From Endozoicomonas sp. ISHI1 (GTDB lineage: Bacteria > Pseudomonadota > Gammaproteobacteria > Pseudomonadales > Endozoicomonadaceae): a DNA stretch of 64,000 nucleotides. The stretch lies in the NCBI RefSeq assembly GCF_024606225.1, contig NZ_JAGRPU010000003.1:124001-188000 (forward strand), read 5' to 3'. Made by a program: the position numbers and the translations under genes. This document shows positions 18,847 through 31,491 of the stretch, one piece after another. Numbering within the stretch: the first letter of the stretch is position 1; every line of letters begins with the position of its first letter. Under the pieces are notes generated by a model. The model had not been told where the DNA came from, made no database searches, and saw only the letters and a list, made by a program, of their open reading frames with translations.

Positions 18847-18975
18847 GCCCGAGAGGACTGAGTTCCCCAGCTTCGGCCGTAGCGAATCTGTCTCAGATAC
18901 CCCTTGCAAAATACGGCCGCCAAGGTAATATACGGCGACGTCAACGGGGCACTTCCAGATCCTCGGAAGCGTAGT

Positions 18976-19052
18976 CGGAGCGTAGCGCAGCCTGGTAGCG
19001 CACCACAATGGGGTTGTGGGGGTCGGAGGTTCGAATCCTCTCGCTCCGACCA
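18976..19052 (+). tRNA. tRNA-Pro (anticodon GGG)
   Basis: A 77-nt cloverleaf. The acceptor arms are CGGAGCG and CGCTCCG, with an encoded ACCA end. The D arm is GCGC..GCGC, and the anticodon stem is CCACA/TGTGG with loop ATGGGGT, giving anticodon GGG for codon CCC. The T arm is GGAGG-TTCGAAT-CCTCT. The D-loop AGCCTGGTAG and the T arm match gammaproteobacterial proline tRNAs closely. Confidence 0.95.
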
Positions 19053-19195
19053 GTTTTTGCTGTTTTGATACTCTTTTCTATATTTTGTTACCGTTTCCTG
19101 AAGTATTTTTTCAAGACCCAAGAAAACCAGCCAATCGATAACTCACCATTTCATTGAACAGAGCAAAGTTTACCTGACACTATCTTTTACGATTG

Positions 19196-19786
19196 TCAGG
19201 TGTCTAATTCATCAGGATGAACTCTTTGGCGAACGATGTTAGTTTGTTCACGCTGAGATTCTTCATATGATGGTGGAGCAGTAGTGTTTTGATCATTGAA
19301 GGTGATGCTTGACCTCGGGCCGGGAGATCGCTGAGACTGAGAAGTCCCTGCTGTATTTCTATAAGCTTCAGCTCTTAATCGATTTCTACGTGCTGCGGCT
19401 CTTAGTCGATCATGTTCTAGTCGATCACACTCCTTAAGAAACTCCTTTTGGAGTATGTAACCTATCTGATCGCCAACAACCCATCCAACTGCGACAGTTG
19501 TCACAGTTCCTAAAGTGCCAAATGACATATACCTCGCACCAGCGTAACAGCTAGCGGAAACAATAGACGAAGGGACTACACTCATTAGAAAATGTGTGAA
19601 CTTCTTCTGATCCCGTGAAAGGCCATCATAATAATCAGCATCCCATAAAGTATTATGAAGAAGTAAGTGTTTTACGGATTTTACGGACCAATTCAAGAAT
19701 CTGCCAACGTTTGACCCTGTCTCTGGTTCTGTTTGTGTGCCTCGATCAACCAATGTATGACGGGCTACTTGATTATCTACATTCAT
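19196..19786 (-). CDS. Membrane protein with a PPxY motif, effector-like
   Basis: A 196-residue protein. The ATG at 19786 follows AGGAGG at 9 nt, a strong ribosome binding site. Residues about 67-105 form one or two hydrophobic segments (VVPSSIVSASCYAGARYMSF; GTVTTVAVGWVVGDQIGYIL). A basic, arginine-rich helix follows at about 115-150. The tail (about 150-196) is polar and disordered and carries TTAPPSYEES, a PPxY motif. PPxY peptides bind WW domains of eukaryotic NEDD4-type ubiquitin ligases. I recognise no bacterial family. A role against a host protein is inference from the motif and from the other ubiquitin-related proteins in this window. Confidence 0.6.
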   Translation of the reverse strand: MNVDNQVARHTLVDRGTQTEPETGSNVGRFLNWSVKSVKHLLLHNTLWDADYYDGLSRDQKKFTHFLMSVVPSSIVSASCYAGARYMSFGTLGTVTTVAVGWVVGDQIGYILQKEFLKECDRLEHDRLRAAARRNRLRAEAYRNTAGTSQSQRSPGPRSSITFNDQNTTAPPSYEESQREQTNIVRQRVHPDELDT

Positions 19787-20192
19787 AATAAGATGCCTCC
19801 TGTTTTTAAATTATGATTCGTTCAAATTACACTTTCTCAAACGAGAGTGAGTTTCCCTGACATTTGGGACAGCACACCATACAAAATCCCAACGGGTATT
19901 TGGGATGCCTGGTAATCTGACAATAGAATTAAATTTTTCTTCCTATCAACTGAGACCGTCTTATTAGATGAATAGTTCCATTAACTCCATTTTCAGATGT
20001 AAATAGTTTCTCATCCCTGAACGGCCTGCCTGCAACCCCGCCGACAAACCATCAAATGGCTAGACAGGTTTTAAATCGACCAAAGAAAGCATACCAATGA
20101 AGACAACCCGTATAAGCCTTACGGTTATGAGGAAAAGAGAACCACGGCTCATTATTTCACTCTGCAAGGTCTCACATTTTAAATAGATAACC
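19787..20192. other. Divergent intergenic region
   Basis: This 406-bp AT-rich gap lies between the leftward PPxY gene and the rightward repeat-protein gene, so it should contain promoters for both. I see no coding sequence, strong inverted repeat or known operator in it. Confidence 0.4.
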
Positions 20193-21512
20193 ATGAACTT
20201 TTCTGTCCAATTGCTGTCAAAAAGCACAAGTTTTCATGGAGATTCTATTGCTATGAGATACGGATTAAAATCAACAACCGTAGCCACAGCTAAAAAAGCA
20301 ACTAAAAAGAGTAAGACTGACTTAAACCCCAAGGTTTCAACGTTTACTCCACCTGCTCAGCGTGTTCATGAACATTCGGACACGCCTTCCAATAGCCAGC
20401 AAAGGGGGAAGACCCCTTATCCTGAGGCTACCACAGAGAGGATCAATCACGCCTTCGAAGCACTAAAAAAACAAAATTTCGAGAGTGCAGAAGAAGCATT
20501 CCGGGTCATCTTAAACGAAGATCAGGACGTACTAAGTCCGTTCCACTACCAAAACATAGTCGTAGGACTTGCAAGGTCGCTAAAAGAGCAAACCGAAAAA
20601 AAACAGATAGAAGCCTGCTCTCTACTGCAAGAACTCAGGTCGACCGGGTCGTTCACTGAGTTCGGGGCTTCGACCATTCATAACCTTGATCTAACCCTGA
20701 GCCGTTGTGAAGAGGCAGTTGGAGGGTACCTTGACGCTGAAGCACGACTATTAGCACTGAGAAACAAAAAGCCAGATGCCGATGCAAAAACCCTGTGCGA
20801 GCCTTCTGGCAATTTTAACGCAGATATTACTATGGCCCGACTTTGGCAATCCATGGACAAACACACGCTGACTGAAACACTTCTTCTGAACATAAAGTCA
20901 GAGCTGACTAAAAGGTTGCAGTCAAAACCCTATGCTCCCACTGAACAAAGGCTCAGCAAACACCTCCATACCGTCAACATGGCTCTGGTTCGAATCTGGC
21001 AAGTGATGGACAAGCATGAACGGGCTGAAGGACTGCTGCTAAACATCAGTGACAGACACCCCAATGCCGACGAAGACAGGCTGTGTGAACCCTCCGCGCA
21101 TCATGATATTGACCTTAAACTGGTGCGTCACTGGGAGTTGGTGGGCAAATACAAACGGGCAGAAAGGCTGCTGCTGAACATGAGCGGCAAACCCCCCAAT
21201 GCCAGTGAGGACATTCTCTGCACTCACTCTGAAGATCGTGACATTGACTTGGCACTGGTGCGACTCTGGCAGTTGATGGATAAACATAAACTGACTGAAA
21301 GACTTCTGCTGAGCATGAGCGGCAAGCACCCCAATGCCAGTGAGGACATTCTCTACACCCCCTCTGAACATCTTGACATTGATCTGGCTCTGGTTCACCT
21401 CTGGCAGACGGTAGGCAAACATGAACTGGCAGAAAAACTGTTTCGGGGTTGCTGTGAATTCTATCATTCGAATGAATGTGAATTAGCACTGCTGAATATA
21501 TCTTCCGGTTGA
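20193..21512 (+). CDS. Helical-repeat protein with about five 45-residue units
   Basis: A 439-residue soluble protein. The N-terminal 75 residues are basic and disordered-looking (runs such as AKKATKKSKTDLNPK). Residues about 82-205 are helical. From about 209 there are five similar units starting near residues 209, 259, 305, 350 and 394, each of the form DIDLALVRLWQLMDKHKL followed by ERLLLSMSGKHPNASED. The last three are spaced 45 residues apart and nearly identical, a sign of recent expansion. The helix-turn-helix pattern resembles tetratricopeptide-type scaffolds that bind other proteins. The start may instead be the ATG at 20254, which has GGAG upstream. There is no signal peptide. The function is unknown. 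Confidence 0.65.
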   Translation: MNFSVQLLSKSTSFHGDSIAMRYGLKSTTVATAKKATKKSKTDLNPKVSTFTPPAQRVHEHSDTPSNSQQRGKTPYPEATTERINHAFEALKKQNFESAEEAFRVILNEDQDVLSPFHYQNIVVGLARSLKEQTEKKQIEACSLLQELRSTGSFTEFGASTIHNLDLTLSRCEEAVGGYLDAEARLLALRNKKPDADAKTLCEPSGNFNADITMARLWQSMDKHTLTETLLLNIKSELTKRLQSKPYAPTEQRLSKHLHTVNMALVRIWQVMDKHERAEGLLLNISDRHPNADEDRLCEPSAHHDIDLKLVRHWELVGKYKRAERLLLNMSGKPPNASEDILCTHSEDRDIDLALVRLWQLMDKHKLTERLLLSMSGKHPNASEDILYTPSEHLDIDLALVHLWQTVGKHELAEKLFRGCCEFYHSNECELALLNISSG

Positions 21513-21550
21513 TATTTTACTCAACGTAAATGGCGGCAATGTTCCGCCGC

Positions 21551-21581
21551 GGTGTACCCATTACCGTCAGCGGGGTACACC
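21551..21581 (+). terminator. Stem-loop after the repeat-protein gene
   Basis: A 9-bp inverted repeat, GGTGTACCC at 21551-21559 and GGGTACACC at 21573-21581, lies 39 bp after the stop codon. It is followed by TTATTC rather than a clean T-run, so it is a possible but weak terminator. Confidence 0.4.
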
Positions 21582-21743
21582 TTATTCGACAATTTGCTCA
21601 AACCTTCGGACTGTTAAAAACATGGCAGGAAGCGGGGGCATTTTGCTTTTCCTCTTAGGTAGCGTAATCGCTAAAAATGCATGCCGGGCAGAAAAGGGGC
21701 ACAAGTGGCTTGCTCAGCGAGCCGAGCTTAACGCCCCAATCAA

Positions 21744-21803
21744 GAGGGTGTCGCAAAACGCCAACAACTCATTCCCATGCTCCATATGGGAATGGATACC
21801 CTC
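21744..21803. other. Nested inverted repeat left of the CRISPR array
   Basis: An outer GAGGGT/ACCCTC pair (21744-21749, 21798-21803) encloses a perfect inner CATTCCCAT/ATGGGAATG pair (21770-21778, 21786-21794). It lies 40 bp before the oldest end of the CRISPR array. It could be the end of a vanished insertion element or a structured transcript end for the array, which is transcribed toward it. The rest of the 21582-21843 stretch holds no convincing gene. Confidence 0.35.
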
Positions 21804-21843
21804 CTGAAAACCGGGCTCTAAGCCTCAAATAATTCATCACAAT

Positions 21844-24800
21844 CGGTTCCTCCCTGCGGGCGCAGGGAACACATCAACCATGGCGGGGTCTTTCCAGCCT
21901 TTTTCGGTACATCCCTCTGGGCGCAGGAAACACAGCTGAGTTTTAGGAGAGAAGCTGTCAGTAATCGGTTCATCCTTGCGGGCGCAGGGAACACGATTCT
22001 GGGCATTGATCCCAAGCGGGACTTTCCGGTTCATCCCTGCGGGCGCAGGGAACACCTCGCCTAAATCTGCGAGTGACGCAGCAAAGAAGGTTCATCCCTG
22101 CGGGCGCAGGGAACACGATCGAGAATCCACTGAGCGTAGACGGGCAAATGGTTCATCCCTGCGGGCGCAGGGAACACTCCATGTCTTTATGAATCGACAT
22201 CAGCAGTTGCGGTTCATCCCTGCGGGCGCAGGGAACACTAGGGGCAAATTCCTGTGCATATTGTACAAAGCGGTTCATCCCTGCGGGCGCAGGGAACACT
22301 GAAAGGCGTCGCCCGACTGATTGCCGAGTATCGGTTCATCCCTGCGGGCGCAGGGAACACGCCTGCCCGGTCACCCCAGATACTGTTCAGACCGGTTCAT
22401 CCCTGCGGGCGCAGGGAACACAACGTCCACTGATCGAGGTAATTTCTTCAGTTCGGTTCATCCCTGCGGGCGCAGGGAACACGCGTTTTAGTGACTACCA
22501 AATTCCTCAACTGCCCGTTTCATCCCTGCGGGCGCAGGGAACACTCACCCTAACTAGGTGACACCCGTCGCTCATACGGTTCATCCCTGCAGGCGCAGGG
22601 AACACAGCTCATCAAATTCAGAGCCAATGAGCACATTCGGTTCATCCCTGCAGGCGCAGGGAACACTGCGAGCAATGCCGCACAAAAGGAACGAAGATCG
22701 GTTCATCCCTGCAGGCGCAGGGAACGCACTATTGACTCTATCTTCCCATCTCGAATCAACGGTTCATCCCTGCAGGCGCAGGGAACGCAAATCACAACCG
22801 TCGAACATATCAATCAGACGCGGTTCATCCCTGCAGGCGCAGGGAACGCGAGCTTTATTGCAAGGTTCTGCAAGAAAAAGGCGGTTCATCCCTGCAGGCG
22901 CAGGGAACGCGGCGCCAGTGCCCGCCGTTGGCCGATGACACCCGGTTCATCCCTGCAGGCGCAGGGAACGCGTAATCGGGGTCTGTGGCGTATTTGCCCA
23001 AGGCGGTTCATCCCTGCAGGCGCAGGGAACGCGCGATTATCACATTGTTGATCACCCTGCTTGGCGGTTCATCCCTGCAGGCGCAGGGAACGCCGCAGCG
23101 TCTCAGCCGCTAACATGCGAGTCAGCGGTTCATCCCTGCAGGCGCAGGGAACGCGTGGGACGAATTCATTATTGAGATAATCAATATCGGTTCATCCCTG
23201 CAGGCGCAGGGAACGCCTGACCGGCACGGTCACCGGCACCGACACCCCCGGTTCATCCCTGCAGGCGCAGGGAACGCCTGGGCGTGATCGACTGGCCGGC
23301 CCACTCGCCCGGTTCATCCCTGCAGGCGCAGGGAACGCTCGTTTCACTCATTAGAGATACCCGTTTTTTACGGTTCATCCCTGCAGGCGCAGGGAACGCT
23401 CTTTAGTGAGTAGTTTCATGGTGTTGCCCTCCGGTTCATCCCTGCAGGCGCAGGGAACGCTGCTTTATGTCAGGAAAGAGGTCTTTGGCTGACGGTTCAT
23501 CCCTGCAGGCGCAGGGAACGCTTGCTCTTGTGCGGTAGTGTCTCTATTGAATGCGGTTCATCCCTGCAGGCGCAGGGAACACGTGCCTACAAGATAGTCC
23601 AGGAATATGATTATCGGTTCATCCCTGCAGGCGCAGGGAACACATGAGAATTTCACAAGTACCACGGTTACGTATCGGTTCATCCCTGCAGGCGCAGGGA
23701 ACACATCGTGTTCCGTTCACTGGTCAGCCTCAAGTACGGTTCATCCCTGCAGGCGCAGGGAACACCGAAACCTTTCATTAAAATCATCTGCCATCGCCGG
23801 TTCATCCCTGCAGGCGCAGGGAACACAAATACAAGAATGCACAAGAAAGGAAGAATTACGGTTCATCCCTGCAGGCGCAGGGAACACACCCGCAAGGCAT
23901 TGACTACAACAAAGCATTACGGTTCATCCCTGCAGGCGCAGGGAACACCACACAATCCGCCACCACCCGCCTCATCAGGGCGGTTCATCCCTGCAGGCGC
24001 AGGGAACACAGCGTTTGTTAATGGAGTAGACACGCTGTTTACGGTTCATCCCTGCAGGCGCAGGGAACACGGCACGCCGTCGGCGCGACGTGCGGCCCAA
24101 TGCGGTTCATCCCTGCAGGCGCAGGGAACACACTATTCACTGCTGTATAGTTATAAACAAGAGCGGTTCATCCCTGCAGGCGCAGGGAACACTATATAAA
24201 AATACCTGATTAAGAATATAATGGCGGTTCATCCCTGCAGGCGCAGGGAACACACCTTTTGAAGGTTCGCCGCAAAGAGCGGGCGCGGTTCATCCCTGCA
24301 GGCGCAGGGAACACACCCGGACACCAGACACCCGAACCGGCATACCCGGTTCATCCCTGCAGGCGCAGGGAACACTGGTTCAAGACCAACCGGGACGACA
24401 TCGGCAGCGGTTCATCCCTGCAGGCGCAGGGAACACGGCCTACTTTGCAGGAGAGATCAGAGATATTGCGGTTCATCCCTGCAGGCGCAGGGAACACTCC
24501 CAAGGCCGATGGCAATACGGATTATGAAGCGGTTCATCCCTGCAGGCGCAGGGAACACTTTTATTCTGTATTCGAGTCTTTGCGCCAGGACGGTTCATCC
24601 CTGCAGGCGCAGGGAACACATTCTCGCTATCGGGAGAGAAGAAACTAATCTCGGTTCATCCCTGCAGGCGCAGGGAACACGAACTCCATTCCAACTGACT
24701 CATGCACTATTCCGGTTCATCCCTGCAGGCGCAGGGAACACGTCTTGCGGGGCTTCGTTGACATCGACGGAGACGGTTCATCCCTGCAGGCGCAGGGAAC

Positions 24801-27800
24801 ACCCAAAGAGGTGTGATTCATGGCTAAGAAAAAACGGTTCATCCCTGCAGGCGCAGGGAACACAATCCAATAACGGATTTAGAACCAACTACGCCCGGTT
24901 CATCCCTGCAGGCGCAGGGAACACCAAAAAACCATCATAGATACTCTGTCCCTGACCGGTTCATCCCTGCAGGCGCAGGGAACACTGAAGGCTGTCATGA
25001 CCGAGCAGATAGGCTAGCGGTTCATCCCTGCAGGCGCAGGGAACACCCGAAGTCACTCCCCTTTGTGAGGCCGAATTACGGTTCATCCCTGCAGGCGCAG
25101 GGAACACCTACCAGAGCCGCCTAAAAAAGGTGATATGGACGGTTCATCCCTGCAGGCGCAGGGAACACTCAGGGTAATAAGTGGCCAGTGGTGTCTATTC
25201 CGGTTCATCCCTGCAGGCGCAGGGAACACACTAACATTTTATTTAACATATTAACGCCTCACGGTTCATCCCTGCAGGCGCAGGGAACACCTTTGGATCG
25301 AGTCGGCCAGTCTTGCGTCCACCGGTTCATCCCTGCAGGCGCAGGGAACACCTATTAGCCATGCTTTTTAGAGCGAGTCTTAACGGTTCATCCCTGCAGG
25401 CGCAGGGAACACAAACAGAGGGTCTAAAACATAAAGACTGCATACGGTTCATCCCTGCAGGCGCAGGGAACACACACTGCCAACCCGCCAAATGCCCCCT
25501 GCTGGCCGGTTCATCCCTGCAGGCGCAGGGAACACTCTCCAGCAAGGTGTGTTCCATAAACAGGCTCCGGTTCATCCCTGCAGGCGCAGGGAACACTGCC
25601 GGACTCACGAGAGCCGACGTAGAGAGTCCGGTTCATCCCTGCAGGCGCAGGGAACACTTTTGTCGTGTAAATCCTAGCCGTTTAAGTACTGGTTCATCCC
25701 TGCAGGCGCAGGGAACACAGGACTCACGACAATGAGTAAAGAGATTAAACCGGTTCATCCCTGCAGGCGCAGGGAACACATGAACCATAATAAAGATATA
25801 GTATCCTCAACCGGTTCATCCCTGCAGGCGCAGGGAACACTTTTTAAAGGTTTTATATGTATGCCCGTCGAGCGGTTCATCCCTGCAGGCGCAGGGAACA
25901 CACCGCCGGAAGGGTGGTTGTGAACAAACCAGGCGGTTCATCCCTGCAGGCGCAGGGAACACGCTTCTCGGTTGATTCCCAGTTCTCTCCAAAGCGGTTC
26001 ATCCCTGCAGGCGCAGGGAACACTTTTTGTCGTACAAATCCTAGCTTCTTAGGTACGGTTCATCCCTGCAGGCGCAGGGAACACGTAAAGCCTCACGTAG
26101 AACGATGTCTATCCATGCGGTTCATCCCTGCAGGCGCAGGGAACACCCCCCATTCCCGCAGTAACAGACCATGGCTCCCGGTTCATCCCTGCAGGCGCAG
26201 GGAACACTCTATTGCTGGCGTTGGCATGTTCTCTCTGTGCGGTTCATCCCTGCAGGCGCAGGGAACACAAATTGATTCAACGGGCAATAAGCAGTTATCT
26301 CGGTTCATCCCTGCAGGCGCAGGGAACACAGGTTACTAATGTTTCTTCTGATAACGTATTGCGGTTCATCCCTGCAGGCGCAGGGAACACGGAAATAAAA
26401 ATTTTGGTAAACAAGTGTGTTCTCGGTTCATCCCTGCAGGCGCAGGGAACACTTCTATGGCAATTCGATTATTATTTCTATTTACGGTTCATCCCTGCAG
26501 GCGCAGGGAACACGGTGATGGAATGGGATGACGAGGTCAGCAAAGCGGTTCATCCCTGCAGGCGCAGGGAACACATTGCCAGTTTGCCGAAAAAATCTGT
26601 GTTCTGCGGTTCATCCCTGCAGGCGCAGGGAACACATACAATAAGAGCTGATATCCACCTGCTAAGCCGGTTCATCCCTGCAGGCGCAGGGAACTATACC
26701 CTCGACAAACTGACCGATGTTTTTTCCGGTTCATCCCTGCAGGCGCAGGGAACACGAGCTGTTTTAAAGGCTCGGGCCCGCACCAAACGGTTCATCCCTG
26801 CAGGCGCAGGGAACACCTTTAGAGATACTTTTTAAAGCACTCTGGGTACGGTTCATCCCTGCAGGCGCAGGGAACACCAAAAAATCAACAAACCGATTTT
26901 AATAAGGGTCGGTTCATCCCTGCAGGCGCAGGGAACACTTTAATTCAATTTCAATGTTTAGTTTCATTTTCGGTTCATCCCTGCAGGCGCAGGGAACACG
27001 CGCTACCGTGTTTCCGTTACTATCGCGAAAACGGTTCATCCCTGCAGGCGCAGGGAACACTAAGGCAGAGGGATTAAGATCAATTTCCCTAACGGTTCAT
27101 CCCTGCAGGCGCAGGGAACACCTGAATCGGCTTCCCATTGTCAAGGAAAAAGACGGTTCATCCCTGCAGGCGCAGGGAACACGTTGACGCCTCACCCTTT
27201 GGCGTTACTCCAACCGGTTCATCCCTGCAGGCGCAGGGAACACTAAGAAAGAGAACGCTATTATCGAAAAGCTGACGGTTCATCCCTGCAGGCGCAGGGA
27301 ACACTTACTATTGTTTTTTATGGCAGGAGGCATATACGGTTCATCCCTGCAGGCGCAGGGAACACAACGACCAAACCATGTCTCAGGCTATTAGAGCCGG
27401 TTCATCCCTGCAGGCGCAGGGAACACACTCGCTATCCTATGATACTGGCCTCTATTAGCGGTTCATCCCTGCAGGCGCAGGGAACACTTCTAGAAAATCT
27501 ATAGAATCTATAGAGCCGCCGGTTCATCCCTGCAGGCGCAGGGAACACACATCGGCTGATCTCTTGCCCTTACCAAGGTACGGTTCATCCCTGCAGGCGC
27601 AGGGAACACAATCTCAGGAGGCATCCCATTTGCCACAAAATGCGGTTCATCCCTGCAGGCGCAGGGAACACTATTCAAAGCACAAGCTGATCTGGATTGA
27701 TGCCGGTTCATCCCTGCAGGCGCAGGGAACACCTAGCCATTTCTTTGTTGGCTCTTTCTATAGCCGGTTCATCCCTGCAGGCGCAGGGAACACCATTCGT

Positions 27801-30174
27801 TTTTGCAGCAAAATATTTCCGATTCCGGTTCATCCCTGCAGGCGCAGGGAACACGTTCGTGTTGAAGTAGTATAATGTTTTCCCGCCGGTTCATCCCTGC
27901 AGGCGCAGGGAACACCAAGAGCCTTTATTATCGAATGTCATTACCTGCGGTTCATCCCTGCAGGCGCAGGGAACACCGGGTAACAGGCAAAATAGCTTCA
28001 ACCTGTTTCGGTTCATCCCTGCAGGCGCAGGGAACACTCCATACTGTGCCTGTCCGGTTATCGTATAACCGGTTCATCCCTGCAGGCGCAGGGAACACAT
28101 GACAATCTCTGTTCTTCACACGCTAGTATCCGGTTCATCCCTGCAGGCGCAGGGAACACAATAATTGAGGCCAGCATTTTAGGCACCCAGGCGGTTCATC
28201 CCTGCAGGCGCAGGGAACACAAATCTTATGTTGAAATTGAAAATAGATTACCCGGTTCATCCCTGCAGGCGCAGGGAACACACAATAAATTACCTATATA
28301 TTTTTGTTCCAAACGGTTCATCCCTGCAGGCGCAGGGAACACTACCCCATATTCAAGAATATCCTTCCTTAGACCGGTTCATCCCTGCAGGCGCAGGGAA
28401 CACCAGAATAATGGAGTATTGTCTGTTGATGGTTCCGGTTCATCCCTGCAGGCGCAGGGAACACAAGCTTTCCACCTTCAATGATCCGACCTTTTTCGGT
28501 TCATCCCTGCAGGCGCAGGGAACACAACCGGCAGGCTAAAACCCGCTAAAAAGGCATCGGTTCATCCCTGCAGGCGCAGGGAACACCCCTGCAAACTCTA
28601 ATGGCCTATCGCAGCACACGGTTCATCCCTGCAGGCGCAGGGAACACCGGTAGCCCACGCCGAAATGGTATCCGCTGAACGGTTCATCCCTGCAGGCGCA
28701 GGGAACACGACACTAATGGTCAAATGAAAACGTGGATAGGCGGTTCATCCCTGCAGGCGCAGGGAACACTTTTTCCAGAACGTTTTCGTCATTAGAAATA
28801 ACGGTTCATCCCTGCAGGCGCAGGGAACACCCGCCATTGCCGCAATAGCAGACCATAGCGCCCGGTTCATCCCTGCAGGCGCAGGGAACACTAAAATCAG
28901 GATACTGCAAAGCATCGGTCGTACGGTTCATCCCTGCAGGCGCAGGGAACACACATCTTTATTAGTTGTGCCTTCAGTATGAGACGGTTCATCCCTGCAG
29001 GCGCAGGGAACACAAGCGTAATACCTGCATGCTTTTTTCTTTTACCGGTTCATCCCTGCAGGCGCAGGGAACACTGTCGGCTATCATATCGAAAGAGTTA
29101 TCACCGCCGGTTCATCCCTGCAGGCGCAGGGAACACTCTTTTATTTGTTCCATGTTTTGTTTCAGGAACGGTTCATCCCTGCAGGCGCAGGGAACACGTT
29201 ATTAACGGTTCCGCAATAACGAGTAGAGTCGGTTCATCCCTGCAGGCGCAGGGAACACTGCGGCAACCCGGCCGGCTGGAACCCACCGGGCGGTTCATCC
29301 CTGCAGGCGCAGGGAACACAACCCTCCCCATTCCCCTGCAATGACGCCCGACGGTTCATCCCTGCAGGCGCAGGGAACACGAGGCTCCTATACAGGTTTT
29401 GCCAGATGAAACCGGTTCATCCCTGCAGGCGCAGGGAACACCGGGTAAGCCAGATGGATGGTTTCGGTGTCGTCGGTTCATCCCTGCAGGCGCAGGGAAC
29501 ACTAAGGGTAACCTTTTTCCCTGATCACACAGTGCGGTTCATCCCTGCAGGCGCAGGGAACACGATATAGGCTGGCACTTGGTTGTTAACTTCTTCGGTT
29601 CATCCCTGCAGGCGCAGGGAACACCTGGGGCATCTACCCGACAGGCCCTGATGCACCGGTTCATCCCTGCAGGCGCAGGGAACACCAACAAATTAAGTTC
29701 ATAGTTTTGTAGGTTTACGGTTCATCCCTGCAGGCGCAGGGAACACCTGTTCATCAAAGGCACCATCAACAGACAATACGGTTCATCCCTGCAGGCGCAG
29801 GGAACACCTCAAATGCCGCCGAACCGTCATCCATATCGACGGGTTCATCCCTGCAGGCGCAGGGAACACTTCGTCTCTGGCCTTCCGCCAATTTTCAAAA
29901 TCGGTTCATCCCTGCAGGCGCAGGGAACACCAATCGGTTCGGCGCGGCTGATCCGGTCCAGGCGGTTCATCCCTGCAGGCGCAGGGAACACCACCCTGAA
30001 CCCCGTTATCGATCCGCACCCGGCGGTTCATCCCTGCAGGCGCAGGGAACACTGTCTTGGCTTCCTGATCCTGAAAAGCTATAGCGGTTCATCCCTGCAG
30101 GCGCAGGGAACACGAAATCGTAATACCGTAATCATTAAAGTCCACCGGTTCATCCCTGCAGGCGCAGGGAACAC
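21844..30174 (-). CRISPR. Type I-E CRISPR array, about 137 repeats
   Basis: 29-bp repeats alternate with 32-bp spacers (a few of 33 bp) at a 61-bp period; the total length fits 137 repeats and 136 spacers. Read on the minus strand, each repeat begins GTGTTCCCTGCGCC and ends GGGATGAACCG. This is the E. coli type I-E pattern, with a 6-bp stem CCCTGC/GCAGGG and the 8-nt handle ATGAACCG. Transcription is leftward from the leader at 30175. The far end decays: the repeats at 21844, 21905 and 21966 carry mutations. Variants fall in layers: 12 oldest repeats with GCGGGC on the plus strand, then GCAGGC; 14 repeats (22699 to about 23521) end AACGC instead of AACAC; about 109 younger ones are nearly uniform. 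The repeat at 26668 has an altered end (AACTA). Confidence 0.98.
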
Positions 30175-30281
30175 TCTAAAAAAATACACGATTAAATCAA
30201 CAAGTTACAAGACCTAAATTTTCCACCAGCGAATTCATCAAAAAATCACTGTAAATACTCCATTGTTAAAGAACAGATTAA
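30175..30281 (-). promoter_or_regulatory. CRISPR leader with a consensus IHF site
   Basis: This 107-bp AT-rich stretch lies between the cas2 stop codon and the first repeat. On the plus strand, 30195-30207 reads AATCAACAAGTTA, a perfect match to the IHF consensus WATCAANNNNTTR, and ends about 21 bp from the repeat edge. On the minus strand the leader ends TTTAGA directly before the repeat. In E. coli, IHF bends the leader so that Cas1-Cas2 inserts new spacers at the first repeat; the placement here fits the same mechanism. Confidence 0.8.

Positions 30282-31490
<1,209 letters not shown>

Positions 31491-31491
<1 letters not shown>

Noticed and set aside
21622-21807. 61-codon open frame left of the CRISPR array
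   Set aside because: Its second half lies in a nested inverted repeat and it shows no family similarity; it is probably non-coding.
21976-30217. Many plus-strand open frames of 60-200 codons with recurring [19 protein letters not shown] and GSSLQAQGT
   Set aside because: They are translations of the CRISPR repeats in three frames; the 61-bp period keeps them open by chance.
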